DNA from: Rhododendron vialii | Lineage: Eukaryota > Streptophyta > Magnoliopsida > Ericales > Ericaceae | Reading direction: 5' to 3' | Assembly: GCF_030253575.1 (NCBI RefSeq) | Contig: NC_080559.1 | Location: 3,494,501 to 3,558,500, forward strand | DNA: 64,000 nucleotides | Part shown: positions 12,479 to 27,400 of the stretch, piece after piece | How positions within the stretch are numbered: position 1 is the first letter of the stretch | How the letters are laid out: the number at the start of each line of letters is the position of its first letter | Notes under the pieces: generated by a model | What the model was told of the DNA's origin: nothing | Seen by the model: the letters and a program-made list of their open reading frames with translations, nothing else | Databases searched by the model: none | Translations under genes and position numbers: made by a program

Positions 12479-12702
12479 AAATAGGGAATTTAAAATAGAA
12501 GATGCAAACCCAAATTTTGATTCTAGCCACATTGTGTTAGGGAGGAGTGGTATTCAAAAACTGATGAAAAGTTTAAAAAAAGAAGAGTGGTGCAGAACAG
12601 TACTTGTACTTTCTGTAATAAAAATAGGGAATTTAAACTAGAAAATGCAAACCCAAATTCTAATTTTAGCCACATTTTATTAGGGAGGAGTGGTATGCAA
12701 AA
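12479..12702. repeat. imperfect 142 bp-period direct repeat
   Basis: AATAGGGAATTTAAA through AGGGAGGAGTGGTAT occurs at about 12479-12560 and again at about 12621-12702, roughly 85-90 percent alike. A weaker third echo (AAACCCAAATTTGATGTATA) lies near 12206. Confidence 0.8.
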
Positions 12703-12750
12703 CAAAAGTGCTATGAAAACACCGGTGGTTTACACCATATGTGCACCATC

Positions 12751-13457
12751 TATGTGGCAACAAACATGATGCAGTAATGGGCCCCATCTTTTCTATTTTT
12801 CAATTCAAAATTTCACCATTTTGCCCGAAATTTTAACCCAACTTCACTAACTCAGTTCCAAACCAAACACCCTCTCGAGTTGACTCACTTTTACTCCCAT
12901 CATCGATCCCATTTTCACCTCCCACCGTCGATGCCACCGACCACCATCACCATTGACGCTGGCGACCACTCTCTGTGACTCCCATCTCTCTCAGTCTCTC
13001 TACAAAATTGAATCCGATTGTTGCACTTGTCCAACAAAATTGAATGAAACGTGATCCGAAATGTGCGAAATCACTTATTTTTTCCAACTAATCTTCCCCA
13101 TTTTCTGTTTCTTCCTTAAATTTCTGTATTTTAATACAAAACAATTTGCTATAATTTTCCAAAAACATCATCTGTTATGAAATTAGGGTTACTAAAGTTG
13201 GGGCTTTGAAGACCTGGACCTGGACAAAATTACCATTTCAGAAGGAAATTTGGACGCAAATTTCTCATGGTGATGAAGGAAAAGTTTCCCGTGCTTCATT
13301 GAGAAAAAATGTCAGGTGAAGGCAACGATGCAAGGATGTCAGGTTGAGGCAAGTTTGGGGCAAAATCCGTAGTGTGAGTTTCGACAACTTTTGCTGAAAT
13401 TTTGAATTGAAAATAGAAGAGGTGGGGCCATTGCTGCATCATGTCAGTTGCCACATA
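12751..13457. mobile_element. TIR element, about 0.7 kb, inside the Helitron
   Basis: Left arm 12751-12813 (TATGTGGCAAC, ATGATGCAGTAATGGG, CAATTCAAAATTTC) is the near reverse complement of right arm 13396-13457. The interior has a pyrimidine-rich, gene-like stretch (12850-13010) and no transposase. No convincing target duplication was found. Arms over 60 bp fit a Mutator-like element, possibly carrying captured gene sequence. Confidence 0.6.
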
Positions 13458-13795
13458 ACATTTGACGTACTACTACTTTTTTTTTTTGAGAGAGAGAGAG
13501 AGTATACCTTAATTGGAATAGAGTAGGTTTTGCATTGGAACAGCGGAAAGAGTGCTGAAATGAATGAAAGGGAAACTGCTGAACAACGTCGGTGTAGATG
13601 ATGTTGGACGGAGCAGTTGATGAAAAAAGGGATGGTAACTGTTTTTGTGAGGTTTCTTTGTGTGTTAAAATGTCTAATATATTTCCAAAATTAACTATTT
13701 TGTTTTGTGTGTTTTTTTTAAGGGTATTTTAGGAAAGAAAAATACGTGATAGGGAGATACCAAACTGGTGCTTTCCCTTTATATATTAGAATAGA

Positions 13796-14195
13796 TAACT
13801 CGGTATAACATAAGGCTATTGGATGATGGAAGAGATAGAGAATCCCTAAATATCGATGACGGGCATTAGGAAAACACCCATTTGATTTGTAATTTGATTG
13901 GCATTCATAATTTCCTTTGACAATGAAGATTTGTAGACATCCCCTTTTTTTTATCAGCAAAAATGGTTTCCTTATCATTAATAATAATGATACAAAAAGA
14001 AACTCTAATACATCAGTGAGTGTAAAGACAAATTCAATCAAATGAGAAGCGTCATACAATGATGCATGAGAAGGAACCGAAAAAAAAAAATCTACATTGC
14101 TCGAGCAAAGTTATTGGCTTCAGAGAGGGAAGTTTCAAAACGGCTATAAAGTGAACGTTGCTGCTTGATTTTAACTTGTGTTTGGCTCACGAAAT
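13796..14195. repeat. duplicated segment, copy A, right part
   Basis: Matches 16771-17062: ACATAAGGCTAT, AGAGAATCCCTAAATATCGA, CATTTGxTTTGTAATTTGAT and GTTTCAAAACGGCT are shared. Copy A carries about 115 bp of different sequence near 13942-14060. The minus strand of both copies reads SRFETSLSEANN and, in copy B, QEVYKSSLSKEIMNANQI, so the unit may contain an old exon fragment of a protein I do not recognise. Confidence 0.8.
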
Positions 14196-16382
14196 GTTTG
14201 GATGTTTTTATATTCTTATTTTTATAATTCTTGATTAATAAAAATAAGAATAAAATCTTTCAAAATTTTGTCTTACATCAGTCTCATTTTCTTCAAAACA
14301 AAACTTTTGTTCTCGAGTTCTTGTTGAAAATTTGTCATCATCCATTCCATGCCAAAAGAACAGATACTTAGAATATAACAAATAATTTGAAGCAGAATAT
14401 GCAAAACGAAGAAACACATATACTTGCTGAACTTCGCCTTGGCAAACTTGAGACCTCCTCCACCAACGAAACCCTAGAATGCCAACGAGAAACCCTCGAA
14501 TTTATGGGACGGGAGTAAATACCTCCATTTGGGTATGTCAAGCAGCAATGCCACCAACTCGTCATCAAGGATCACCTTGCCAGCATCAAACATAGCATTA
14601 GTCGAAGGGGTCCCAACAACGCCAACCAACTTGTGCACCTCTTTGTTCTCTTTTCCCAGGAGACTTGTTGCTCTTGGCTCACTCTTTTATATATACTACC
14701 TTTTCTTTTTCTTCTCTCATGTACTCACTAGTCTCTTCCAAAGAGATAAGAAACAATTAGCTTCCAAGAGAAGCTAATATATTGCCACCAACAAACATGT
14801 GCAAGACATGTGCCAAATAAGTGTAAAAACTTCAAAAAAAAAAAAAAAAAACACTAGCACACAATCTTGAGCCAAACACTATTGGGCCTATTTTCATGGA
14901 AAAAAATCCAACAGTGTTTGGCTAGACCAATATTTTTAAATCGGGATACGTATAACCTGAGACCGAAACAAAAATATTATATTTTACACATATAAAAGAA
15001 ACACTAAACAATGTCCATTTAGCTTGAACCCAAACGATAAAGCCAAAAAGAATATAAGCATTTCTTACTAATTAATTCCTTGCACTCTGTTCATTAACAG
15101 AATCACATTGACAGAAATGCTGATATCACCGTTTCATGTGTTCCGGTGGGGAATAGGTTAGTTGAGTCTTCTGAACACCATATTGGTCTTTTTGTTGCTC
15201 AGCGTTTCCTATCACTACTTCAAATATAGTCAGGACATCATTTATCATCTTAAAAAGCCTCATCTTGTAAATGAAAATTCAAACAAAGTTCAGAGGCAAC
15301 TCAAAAGTAGAGTATCACTTCAAATAGAGTTGGAGTTTTTATTGTGTAGTTGGACAATATTTTTGGAGGAGGGAGAATACTAAAGACACGAGAGGAGAAG
15401 GAGAGTATTTGTTTATACTTAAACTCAAACTTTTTTGGCTTGGTACAAAATGGTTTGAACTCATCCCTATTTATACTACTCTATGGAAGACTCTAGTATA
15501 AAGATACTTTTTATACAAGATAAATTTTGAGGTAATTTTAGAATTACACATGAGACTAATTTTCACAAAAAAACTCTAGATATTTCATAAGGATATTCTA
15601 GAGCTTATACTAGATATTTTAGAGTTCATAAAAACTAAATATTTATATTTTTTTCGATAAGGGAAATGATAATGCCAAAACTATTTTTGTGAGTGCAAAA
15701 ACTCTAGTGCATAAAAGGCTTGTACCATGTGCAATGTACAAGACTTTTATGCATTGGAATTTTGGCACCAACAATTGGCATTATCACAACCCCCTCGATA
15801 ATATTTATCATATTTGGATTTTGTCAATTAGAGCTTTAATTGTCATCAAAATACTAAATTTAGTTTATGTTTCAACGACGTTTATCATAATTAAAATATA
15901 ATTAAGAAGTAGATAAATCTAATAACACCAACAAACTAGGCTTACATTTAAAAAAAATTAAGATACAAAATTTCAAGTCTCTCAAGTGGGGCCTATTACA
16001 TTAAGGTTTTATGTTCCCTTTGTTAGGAAAAAAAAAGTAAGACAAAATACAATCGAAGTATGATTCTTTCTTTTATACAAGACCTACTACATTGAGGTTG
16101 AATTTTCTATCAAAGGGTTTGAAAGATGCTATAATTAGATCAAATGGCTTAAATTAATGCAATTGGAGTTCCGTTTCTTGAGATAAGGTCCAACTTTTTT
16201 CGAATAAGTAATCATAGGATACGTACAAAATTAGGAATACGCATATAAATCGTAAGAGACGCGGTCATATTATAAAATTTTTATACAAAAAAGAATACAT
16301 GATGGGATACGTATCGTTCTCTGAAGGAGACGATACAAATCGTAAGATATGTATCGTGTATCATAGGTTTTTAACAACTACG
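14196..16382. other. AT-rich intergenic DNA, no gene seen
   Basis: Frames at 14368-14777 and 15162-15383 have no recognisable domain. 16190-16380 contains a family-like repeat with recurring ACGATACAAATC and GGATACGTA phrases; a similar style recurs at 63580-63760. An A-homopolymer lies at 14835-14852. Confidence 0.4.
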
Positions 16383-17062
16383 GGGTAGACCTCGAGGAAT
16401 GTTTCTCGCGAGGTAATAATCCACTACAAGAAAAAGTGTATTCGGTGATGAAAAAAATGGTGATGAAATTATTTTTACTATAGGTGAAACAAGATTTTTG
16501 TCACCAAAACTTATTATATGTGACGAAAAACAAGATTTTCATCGCTAAAAGTGACTTTCGAAGACAACCTATAGGTGATGAAAGAAGATTGTCTCCGAAA
16601 GTCACTTTTTCGTCACCTATAACATGTTTTTGTCAGCCTATAGTAACTTTTTTTGAAGAAAAATTTATTTTCCATTAGCAAATATACTTTTTTTTGTAGT
16701 GATCCTCGTATCTTTTATTAGTTGAGAATAACTGACTGGCCCATTCCCTCGGTTTAAAAAATTGATAACTTGGTATATAACATAAGGCTATGGGATCATA
16801 AAGGAGATAGAGAATCCCTAAATATCGATGACAGGGCATTAGGAAAACACCCATTTGGTTTGTAATTTGATTGGCATTCATAATTTCCTTTGACAATGAA
16901 GATTTGTAGACTTCTTGTGCTCGGACAGCGCCTGATGACTGGTGCATGAGAAGGAACAAAAAAATCTGCATTCGTTGAGCAAGGTTATTGGCTTCAGAGA
17001 GGGAAGTTTCAAAACGGCTGTAAAGTGAACGTTGCTGCTGTGTTCAACTCACAAAATGTTAG
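16383..17062. repeat. duplicated segment, copy B (Helitron-empty)
   Basis: Second copy of the unit split by the Helitron at 9262-13795. The Helitron target reads straight through here as AAATTGATAACTTGG near 16770. This copy was instead hit by a CACTA MITE at 16422-16701. Confidence 0.8.
16422..16701. mobile_element. CACTA-type MITE
   Basis: Begins CACTACAAGAAAAAG and ends CTTTTTTTTGTAGTG, with 3 bp duplications ATC at 16419-16421 and 16702-16704. CACTA/GTAGTG ends with a 3 bp duplication define the CACTA superfamily. The 280 bp interior is itself an imperfect hairpin (GTCACCTATAG / CTATAGGTGATGA). Confidence 0.9.
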
Positions 17063-17348
17063 GAATTTTTTTTTATTCGATAGTTAAGGGTGTTTAGGCT
17101 AACTTACGCACATTCCAGCTAATTCTTTTCTCGGCCCAGTCAAAGGGAGAGATCATCCACGCCAAGAGTGGATTAAGGAATTTGACAAGATATTTTGCAT
17201 GGCTTTTTGCTGGAATTCCATTCATATTTTGAAATTTATATTGCACGGCTATAACATTAATTAATGGACAAAAGTTATCGGTCGCAGAAGTGACTCATTT
17301 GTATGCTTGGATGATTAATTTTGAGGGGAATAGGAATGTGATGCAATG

Positions 17349-17565
17349 TTTTTTTTTTTTTGTTGTTGTAATACAAGGTGTTTCGAGTCAGCTTGCGCGC
17401 AGCTCAGACTAATCGTTACAGTCCCTCCCACAACCGTTTCACCCACTTACGCGTATGGGTGAGGTGGTCCCAAGAGTTGTTGGCAAAAAGAATTGAACCT
17501 GAAACCTTAGGTTGGAGCTAACACCTAAGTCCCAAGGCAAAACCACTTGGCCAACCCCTTGGGAT
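17349..17565 (-). mobile_element. tRNA-derived SINE
   Basis: On the minus strand it starts CCAAGGGGTTGGCCAAGTGG (box A-like), has GGTTCAATTC about 50 bp later (box B-like), and ends in a poly-A tail (T-run at 17349-17361 on plus). Flanking duplications TGTGATGCAATG (17337-17348) and TGTGATGCCATG (17566-17577) differ at one base. Length 217 bp. The internal RNA polymerase III promoter and A tail fit a plant SINE mobilised by a LINE. Confidence 0.85.
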
Positions 17566-17619
17566 TGTGATGCCATGTTTTCTCGTTTGGCATTGACAAG
17601 AATAAAATGTGATAATTGG

Positions 17620-17832
17620 CAGGGGCGGATCCAATGTAGGCACAGATGGATCACGTGACCTACCTAAAAATATCGGCAATTTTTTTCTGAACACAGAAAC
17701 ACTAACATTCATTTTTTATTCTAGTTATATTTTTCTAAACACATGTTCTCTTTGTATTGGATTGTGAGTTATTTTATTAAATTTATGCTCAAAAAGTGAC
17801 CCATCTGTACGAATATTTTGGATCCGCTACTG
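17620..17832. mobile_element. hAT-type MITE
   Basis: Ends CAGGGGCGGATCCA and TGGATCCGCTACTG are inverted repeats with one mismatch. Flanks ATAATTGG (17612-17619) and ATTATTGG (17833-17840) are an 8 bp duplication with one difference, the hAT signature. 213 bp, non-coding. Confidence 0.85.
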
Positions 17833-17840
17833 ATTATTGG

Positions 17841-21879
<4,039 letters not shown>

Positions 21880-21888
21880 GCTTTTGTG

Positions 21889-22129
21889 GAGAAATTTTTA
21901 GGTGCCGAGCGGATACCACATATATATCTCATGTGGTATCAGCTTGGCACATTCGGACAGTCCAATACACTTTTAAACGGCTCGAATTGAAATTTCCTCT
22001 CTCCTCTCACTCCAACACTTTCTCTCTTCTTTTTCTATCTTCAAATTCGAACCGTTCAAAAACGCAATGAACGATTCGGATGCGCTGAGCAAGCATCACG
22101 TGGTAGCCATCGGCACTGAAAAATTTTCC
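21889..22129. mobile_element. Mutator-like MITE, family A copy 1
   Basis: Termini GAGAAATTTTTAGGTGCCG and (inverted) GGAAAATTTTTCAGTGCCG. Flanking 9 bp GCTTTTGTG (21880-21888) and GCTTTTGAG (22130-22138) match at 8 of 9. The interior has the family's AATACACTTTT-AACGGCTCG and CCGTTCAAAAACGCAATG arms. Other copies lie at 34763, 43190, 45123 and 56945. Confidence 0.8.
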
Positions 22130-22335
22130 GCTTTTGAGGGATGGCAACATAAAACCACCCACGGGAAAATTATTGCCCTAAAATTTTTTAGCCTACGAAT
22201 CAACTGCACGCGGAGCTTTCTATCGTCTCTATCAACAAATTATTGAATTTAGGGAGATTTCTACCGCTTCCGCCAATAAAAGATCCACAACACGCTTTAC
22301 GAGATTTCCATCTTGTCTGTCGGGCAAATTAACTC

Positions 22336-23221
22336 TTTTTTTTTTTTTAAAAACAGACAATTTCATTGCTCATGAAAGAACAAAAAATTGCCCGCGTGAG
22401 GCTACAGACTCCCAAGCACCAGAGCCCGTCGATGGGTACACAGACCTCAACGACCGGGTTATCCAAGGACGAATCCCCAAGGCGAAGGAAAAACACTCAC
22501 AAATGCACATGAAAATAAGCTCCATACAGGGATAATACGCTAAAGGTAACAAGGACGGTAGCGGTAATTTGACCAGCCTCACCATCCTCCCCGTCGCGCA
22601 TCTCACTGAGGGAACAGAAACACCCACAGAGGGTGGAGAAGGTTCCACGCAGGGAACAGACCGCTCCGAAATCGGAGGGAAACCGAAAACAACAGAAAAT
22701 AAAGACAGAAAATAAAAAGACTGCTCCGAAATCGGAGGGAAACCGAAAACAACAGAAAATAAAGACAGAAAATAAAAACTCCGGTCACCAACACTGTCAC
22801 CGAAAACGCCGCCACGGGTCCAACAACTTATTCGCCGGAGGAGCCAAGCCACCACAGCTACTTCACAACACCCCAACCAACCCAGCCCTAACCCACAGCA
22901 GTGAAGAAGGAAGGGCGGAGAGGGGGGGGTTGAGAAGGGGAGACGGACAGGGATCTGAGAGGAGCGGCAGTAGAGGGCGGCAGAGGAGTGGCGGAAAAGG
23001 GCAACGGAGGCGGAGCGGCAGAGGGTTGTGGAGATGGAAAGAGGGGCAGAGGAAAGAGATAGAGGAAGCGGCATGGAGTAGGAGGGAGGCCGGCTGGAGG
23101 AGAGAGGGGGAGGTGGAGATGGGAGGCGGCAGCCCCACCCCCAAGCAGAAACCCTAGAAAGCAAAAAGATAAAGATAGAGAGAGAAAGAAGAGAGAAGGC
23201 AGAGCAAAAAGGAGAGAGCTT
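22336..23221 (-). mobile_element. retroposon with poly-A tail (SINE/LINE-derived or processed transcript)
   Basis: An 886 bp insert flanked by perfect 11 bp duplications CAAATTAACTC (22325-22335 and 23222-23232). The minus strand ends in an A tail (T-run 22336-22348 on plus) preceded by AGCAATGAAATTGTCTG, like an mRNA 3' end. The 5' part is strongly pyrimidine-rich on the minus strand. It contains a 60 bp tandem duplication (about 22668-22787). Long frames on both strands (22370-23224 minus, 22633-23157 plus) are low-complexity and carry no domain. Hallmarks are of LINE-driven target-primed insertion; the source transcript is unknown. Confidence 0.8.
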
Positions 23222-23232
23222 CAAATTAACTC

Positions 23233-24251
23233 ATTGAATCAAGTATATTTCCATCGCCTTAGAAGTTTTTCGTCCTCTAGTATGATGTTCACATGAATAT
23301 ATGGTAGTGAAGCGATTAGTAGTATTTGAGATCGGCTCTTCTTACTAATAGAGTAAAATTGAATACATTTTTGTAATGCGTTAATCGAATCTACCATATT
23401 GATGGGCTGTTTTACTTGTTTCCAAACCCTATCGATTGTGAGCGTCATTTTAGAGTGAGACCTTGTTTCTCTAAAAGCTTTTAGGACTTTTTGAGTTGTC
23501 TTTATTCATTCTAGTTTTTTTTTTTTTTTTTTTACATTTTGTTGATTTTTGTTAGTTTTGTGCTAATTTTTTTTTGTAGTTTATCGACACAAACTAAAAC
23601 ATGCTTGGATGTTTTTTAATAAAGACAAATTTTAAAAAGTCCAAAAACCCTCAAAAGTTTTTGGGCCCATTTGATAAACATCTTGGAGGTTGGGATTAGA
23701 TTGTAATGGTGATGATATTAGTAATATTTTGTTTGGTTTTCAAAATTGTTCTGGATTAGTTGTTTCATGTGATGTACAAGCCAGCCCATAATATCCCTTG
23801 GGAACTTGGTATTTATAGTCTTAATCAAAATCCTTTTTCATTATCAATACTTCTCATTATCAATTTCTTATATCAATCTAATCTCATCTCAAACAAATAT
23901 AATAATATTAATAATCTCATCATTTAACCACATCACATAACATACTCATTATCAACATTTTCTCATTACTAATTACAATTCTTATCCAATCTCCTTATTC
24001 TTTACGAATCACATCCGTCTATTATATTATGAAAAATTCTAAAATCAACTTAATGAGCTGACAATAATAAATGTATGAATATATATTAAAAAGTATATAA
24101 AGTATAAAAAAATATGTATTTTTTTTATCTTTTAATATATTGATTGTCAGCCACAATAGCGAGACGTTATGTTATTGATCGGAGCCCAGAGGCCCAGTGT
24201 TTTTTAGAACGGCAGCAGAAGTCATAGCTGTAGCTACAGAGCGAGAGAGAG
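23233..24251. other. intergenic; upstream region of the Y14-like gene
   Basis: AT-rich, with a T-run at 23517-23533. No gene. The last 100 bp probably hold the 5'UTR of the gene starting at 24252. Confidence 0.4.
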
Positions 24252-24377
24252 ATGGCTTCGTACGTCGAACCATTGGACGTGGAGGTGGAGCTTCTAAACG
24301 ACGACCGAATGGAGGAATACTCTGACCCCTTGCCGCCCAGAATCGTTTACGGAGCCCCCCAACGATGTCAGTTCCTC

Positions 24378-24408
<31 letters not shown>

Positions 24409-27400
24409 AGCTCGAATCATTGTACGCGCAAACGAGAGAGTTATACAGTGACAATGGAGCTATATATACGTATAGATTCATACGTTACTCCATTTGGGTA
24501 TGCAAACTGCTGATGGTTTCAACTCTGTATGGTTGTGACTTATTTGTGGTTCTGTCGATTATTTTTTTGGTTTGGTTGCTTGTTTGAAACAATCTTATGT
24601 TTTCTCTCACTTTTGTTCTTTTGTTCTGCTGCATTGCGTATATAGGGTTTCCACTCAGTTGGGGTTTATGATTGTTTTTTTTTTTTTTTTTGTGTAAAAT
24701 TTGTTTTTGTTGTCTAGGTTTAAAATTTTTTGTCAAGTTTGTTGGATCAAATGGGTATCTGAGATTAAGATCCTATAACGACATAAACATTGTGGAACAA
24801 TACTAAATTCAACAACCAAGGGGTTGGCCTAGTGGTCAAGGCTTGGGACTTGGGGGTTTACTCCCTCCTAAGGTCTCAGGTAAACCACTCAAGTGTTATC
24901 AACTCAACAATACGAAATTCAACTAGTTTTCAAGAAAATACCAATCCCCACCTGAGGCTGTGTGGATGCAGTTGGATTTTCTTATGGTTCTTACTCATTA
25001 AGTAAGCTTTGTTGGAGAACACCTACATGGATAACACCTCGTGATTGAGTGGTTGTTAATTACAAATAATATATTTTTTTAAGTGGCTGAATCAAATGGT
25101 ACCACTTTGACTTGAGATATGTTGTTGAGAAAGTATATTTAAGATGTTGGGAACTTGGGGACTTGACCTCTCACGTAGTTTTTCAATTTAGGAAATGGAA
25201 CAGTGAATGAATAGCTATGCTGAGTATTATTCTTGTTTTAAGATCTATTTGTCGTCTCGATTTTGAGGTAATTAGGACCACAGCCTACCTAGAAACTAAA
25301 AATTCAAGTAGCTTTTGCACTTTGCAGGTTATGATGTGCTTCTACATAATTGCTAGAAGAATCATTCTCCACATATTAACTCTTGCCGTTCTCTTCGCCT
25401 AGTTTCTCCATCTTTGTATGTTAATGATTGACATGAGATACTTTTGCTGATTGTGAAATCTATTAAGCATGTACTTTTCTGTCAACGACTCAACATAGAA
25501 CTCTTCTTTGTATTCGAATTGACTCACTTAACATTTTGATCATGAGGCTTTGCGTGCCACGAATCCACATTGTCTTGGCTTTAGACTTTAGTAATTAATT
25601 ACTTGGCGGCTATTTCTCGAGTGTGTTTTCAGGTACTGTACCTAGGTTACTGGCAACTAGCACCATTAATAAGTTTACAACTTCACTAATCCTTAAAGAA
25701 CACCGTTGAGAATTTGAGACGTTTACAAATGCTTTTCGATGCCTGTTTGTTATTTTTAGTTATTGGTTATCGTCATCGCCACTTAGAGTGTGCTTTGATG
25801 TTAGTTCTCTTGACTTTTTGTTTTTTGGGTATGTATTCTCTTGACTTTGTACAAATTGAAATTGCACATGTCCTTGTTCTCTTAACCTTTTACCAACCAC
25901 AAGTGACGAAATTACAGATATCAACTGCCCTTTTACAATTGGTTTTCAATCTGTAAAGAATGTGTTCTTTAGAGAATGTATTTAGTTGATGCTGTTATAC
26001 TTGGTTGAGGAAATTTTTCTTTGTTACTGTGATTCATAACTGCAGCTATTGATGGTTGGATCATCTTGGTTACTGGAGTTCATGTTGAGGCACAAGAGGA
26101 TGATATCCATAATGCTTTTGCTGATTTTGGAGAGGTCAAAAATTTACATCTCAATCTTGATCGTCGCTCTGGTTTTGCCAAGGCAAGCAATCGTTCAATA
26201 TAGCTTTTTTGTTACTTTTTTTTATCTGCGAATATAGCTTTGTTTTCCTTAGCAGTATGATCCATACATTGTTTCCAACTAGTTCATAAATTCGGTAGTG
26301 GTACTTGCATGGATCCTTGCCTCTAACACAGCACCTCTGAACAAAATGAATGGTGTCATGTGTTGTTGCTGATAGTGCGTCTGATGTGCACGGGTACATG
26401 CCTGCCTAAAGTTCTGAGAAATGCTTAGATGAATCTTGTTCAATGTATATTGTTATTGGCAATTGAAATTTATGCATGCTTGCAGCAGAGAGGTTTTAAT
26501 TTTTTATCCTTATCCAGATTGGTCTTTTATCCTTGTCCGTATGGCCTTTGCATCTGCATCCCTGATTATCATTGGTTATGCACACTGGAGTTTTAATTTG
26601 TATAAAAGTTCTATAGAAGATTCATTATGGTTTCTGACATTTTGTTTTGAGGGAAAAAACACTATTCATTTTGTTTATTATATGGACGGAACCAATGTCT
26701 AAACCTTGGGTAGAATGGTCTCTAGCTGAAGATTTCATCAGTATCATTGGCCCCTGTTATTGGAGGTATAATTATCCAATGTGGAACAAAAGCCCAACCA
26801 CCAGGAATGCAAAATACTGAATTTTGTTAGACTGCCCTGCAGATGATGTCCTTCAACTTCTTTCCTAGTGTACTCCGTAGTGAATATACTACTAGTCTAC
26901 TATTAATTTCTTGTAGTTTTAGTTCTATTTGCCTTTGCACTGTTGTGACATGGATAACAATCATTTGATGCATATCGTTGTAAATTTGAGCTGTCGTTCA
27001 CTGCATTAATGTGCCTGGCATATTCCTCTCCCAATGATGGCAGGGCTATGCACTGATCGAATACGAGGAATTCCAACCAGCTAAGGATGCAATATCCACC
27101 ATGAATGGGGCTGAACTTTTAACCCAAACCATCTTTGTTGATTGGGCCTTCAGCAAGGGCCACAACAAACAGAGAAGTTTTGGAAGGTAGTTCGCATACC
27201 ATCTGATACACGTTAGTCTTGGGCTTGTTTTTCTTATTTATTCGGTATTCTATCTCATAGAGTACTGTTAAGAGGACTTTCACATTTGCCTGAAGGTGTT
27301 TTGTAACTACTTTTTATAGTGTTCAGTTAAATGCATTCACAATTCATTTCGCCAATTGGTTTGTTGTTGAATGTACTTCGCTTCCGAATATACCTTTCAT

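Larger units (their letters stand above)
9262..13795 (-). mobile_element. Helitron complex, 4.5 kb, with nested insertions
   Basis: On the minus strand the element starts with TCTATTCTAATATATAAAGG (5' end at 13795, preceded by A) and ends with CTAG at 9262 (followed by T). This is the Helitron rule: 5'-TC, CTRR-3', insertion between A and T, no target duplication. A related empty site at 16770 (TTGATAAC uninterrupted) supports these limits. Inside lie a second 5' terminus at 11449 (TCTATTCTAATATACAAAGG), a third at 9416, and hairpin-bearing 3'-like sequences (GCACACGCATCGCGCGTGC near 12040-12062; ACACGCATTACGTGTGT near 9382-9398). The 4.5 kb may therefore be two tandem Helitrons (13795 to about 12025, and 11449 to 9262) or nested copies. 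Only a remnant of coding sequence (11564-11932) is recognisable; no complete Rep/helicase is present, so it is non-autonomous. Confidence 0.8.

Noticed and set aside
22370-23224. 284-codon open frame on the minus strand (and 174 codons on plus at 22633-23157)
   Set aside because: Both lie within the retroposon at 22336-23221, are low-complexity (Ser/Pro/Leu or Arg/Gly rich), contain the 60 bp tandem duplication and have no domain.
24252-24420. Minus-strand frame over Y14 exon 1 (24172-24420)
   Set aside because: Low-complexity RE repeat from the CT microsatellite; the plus-strand exon joins the RRM in frame.
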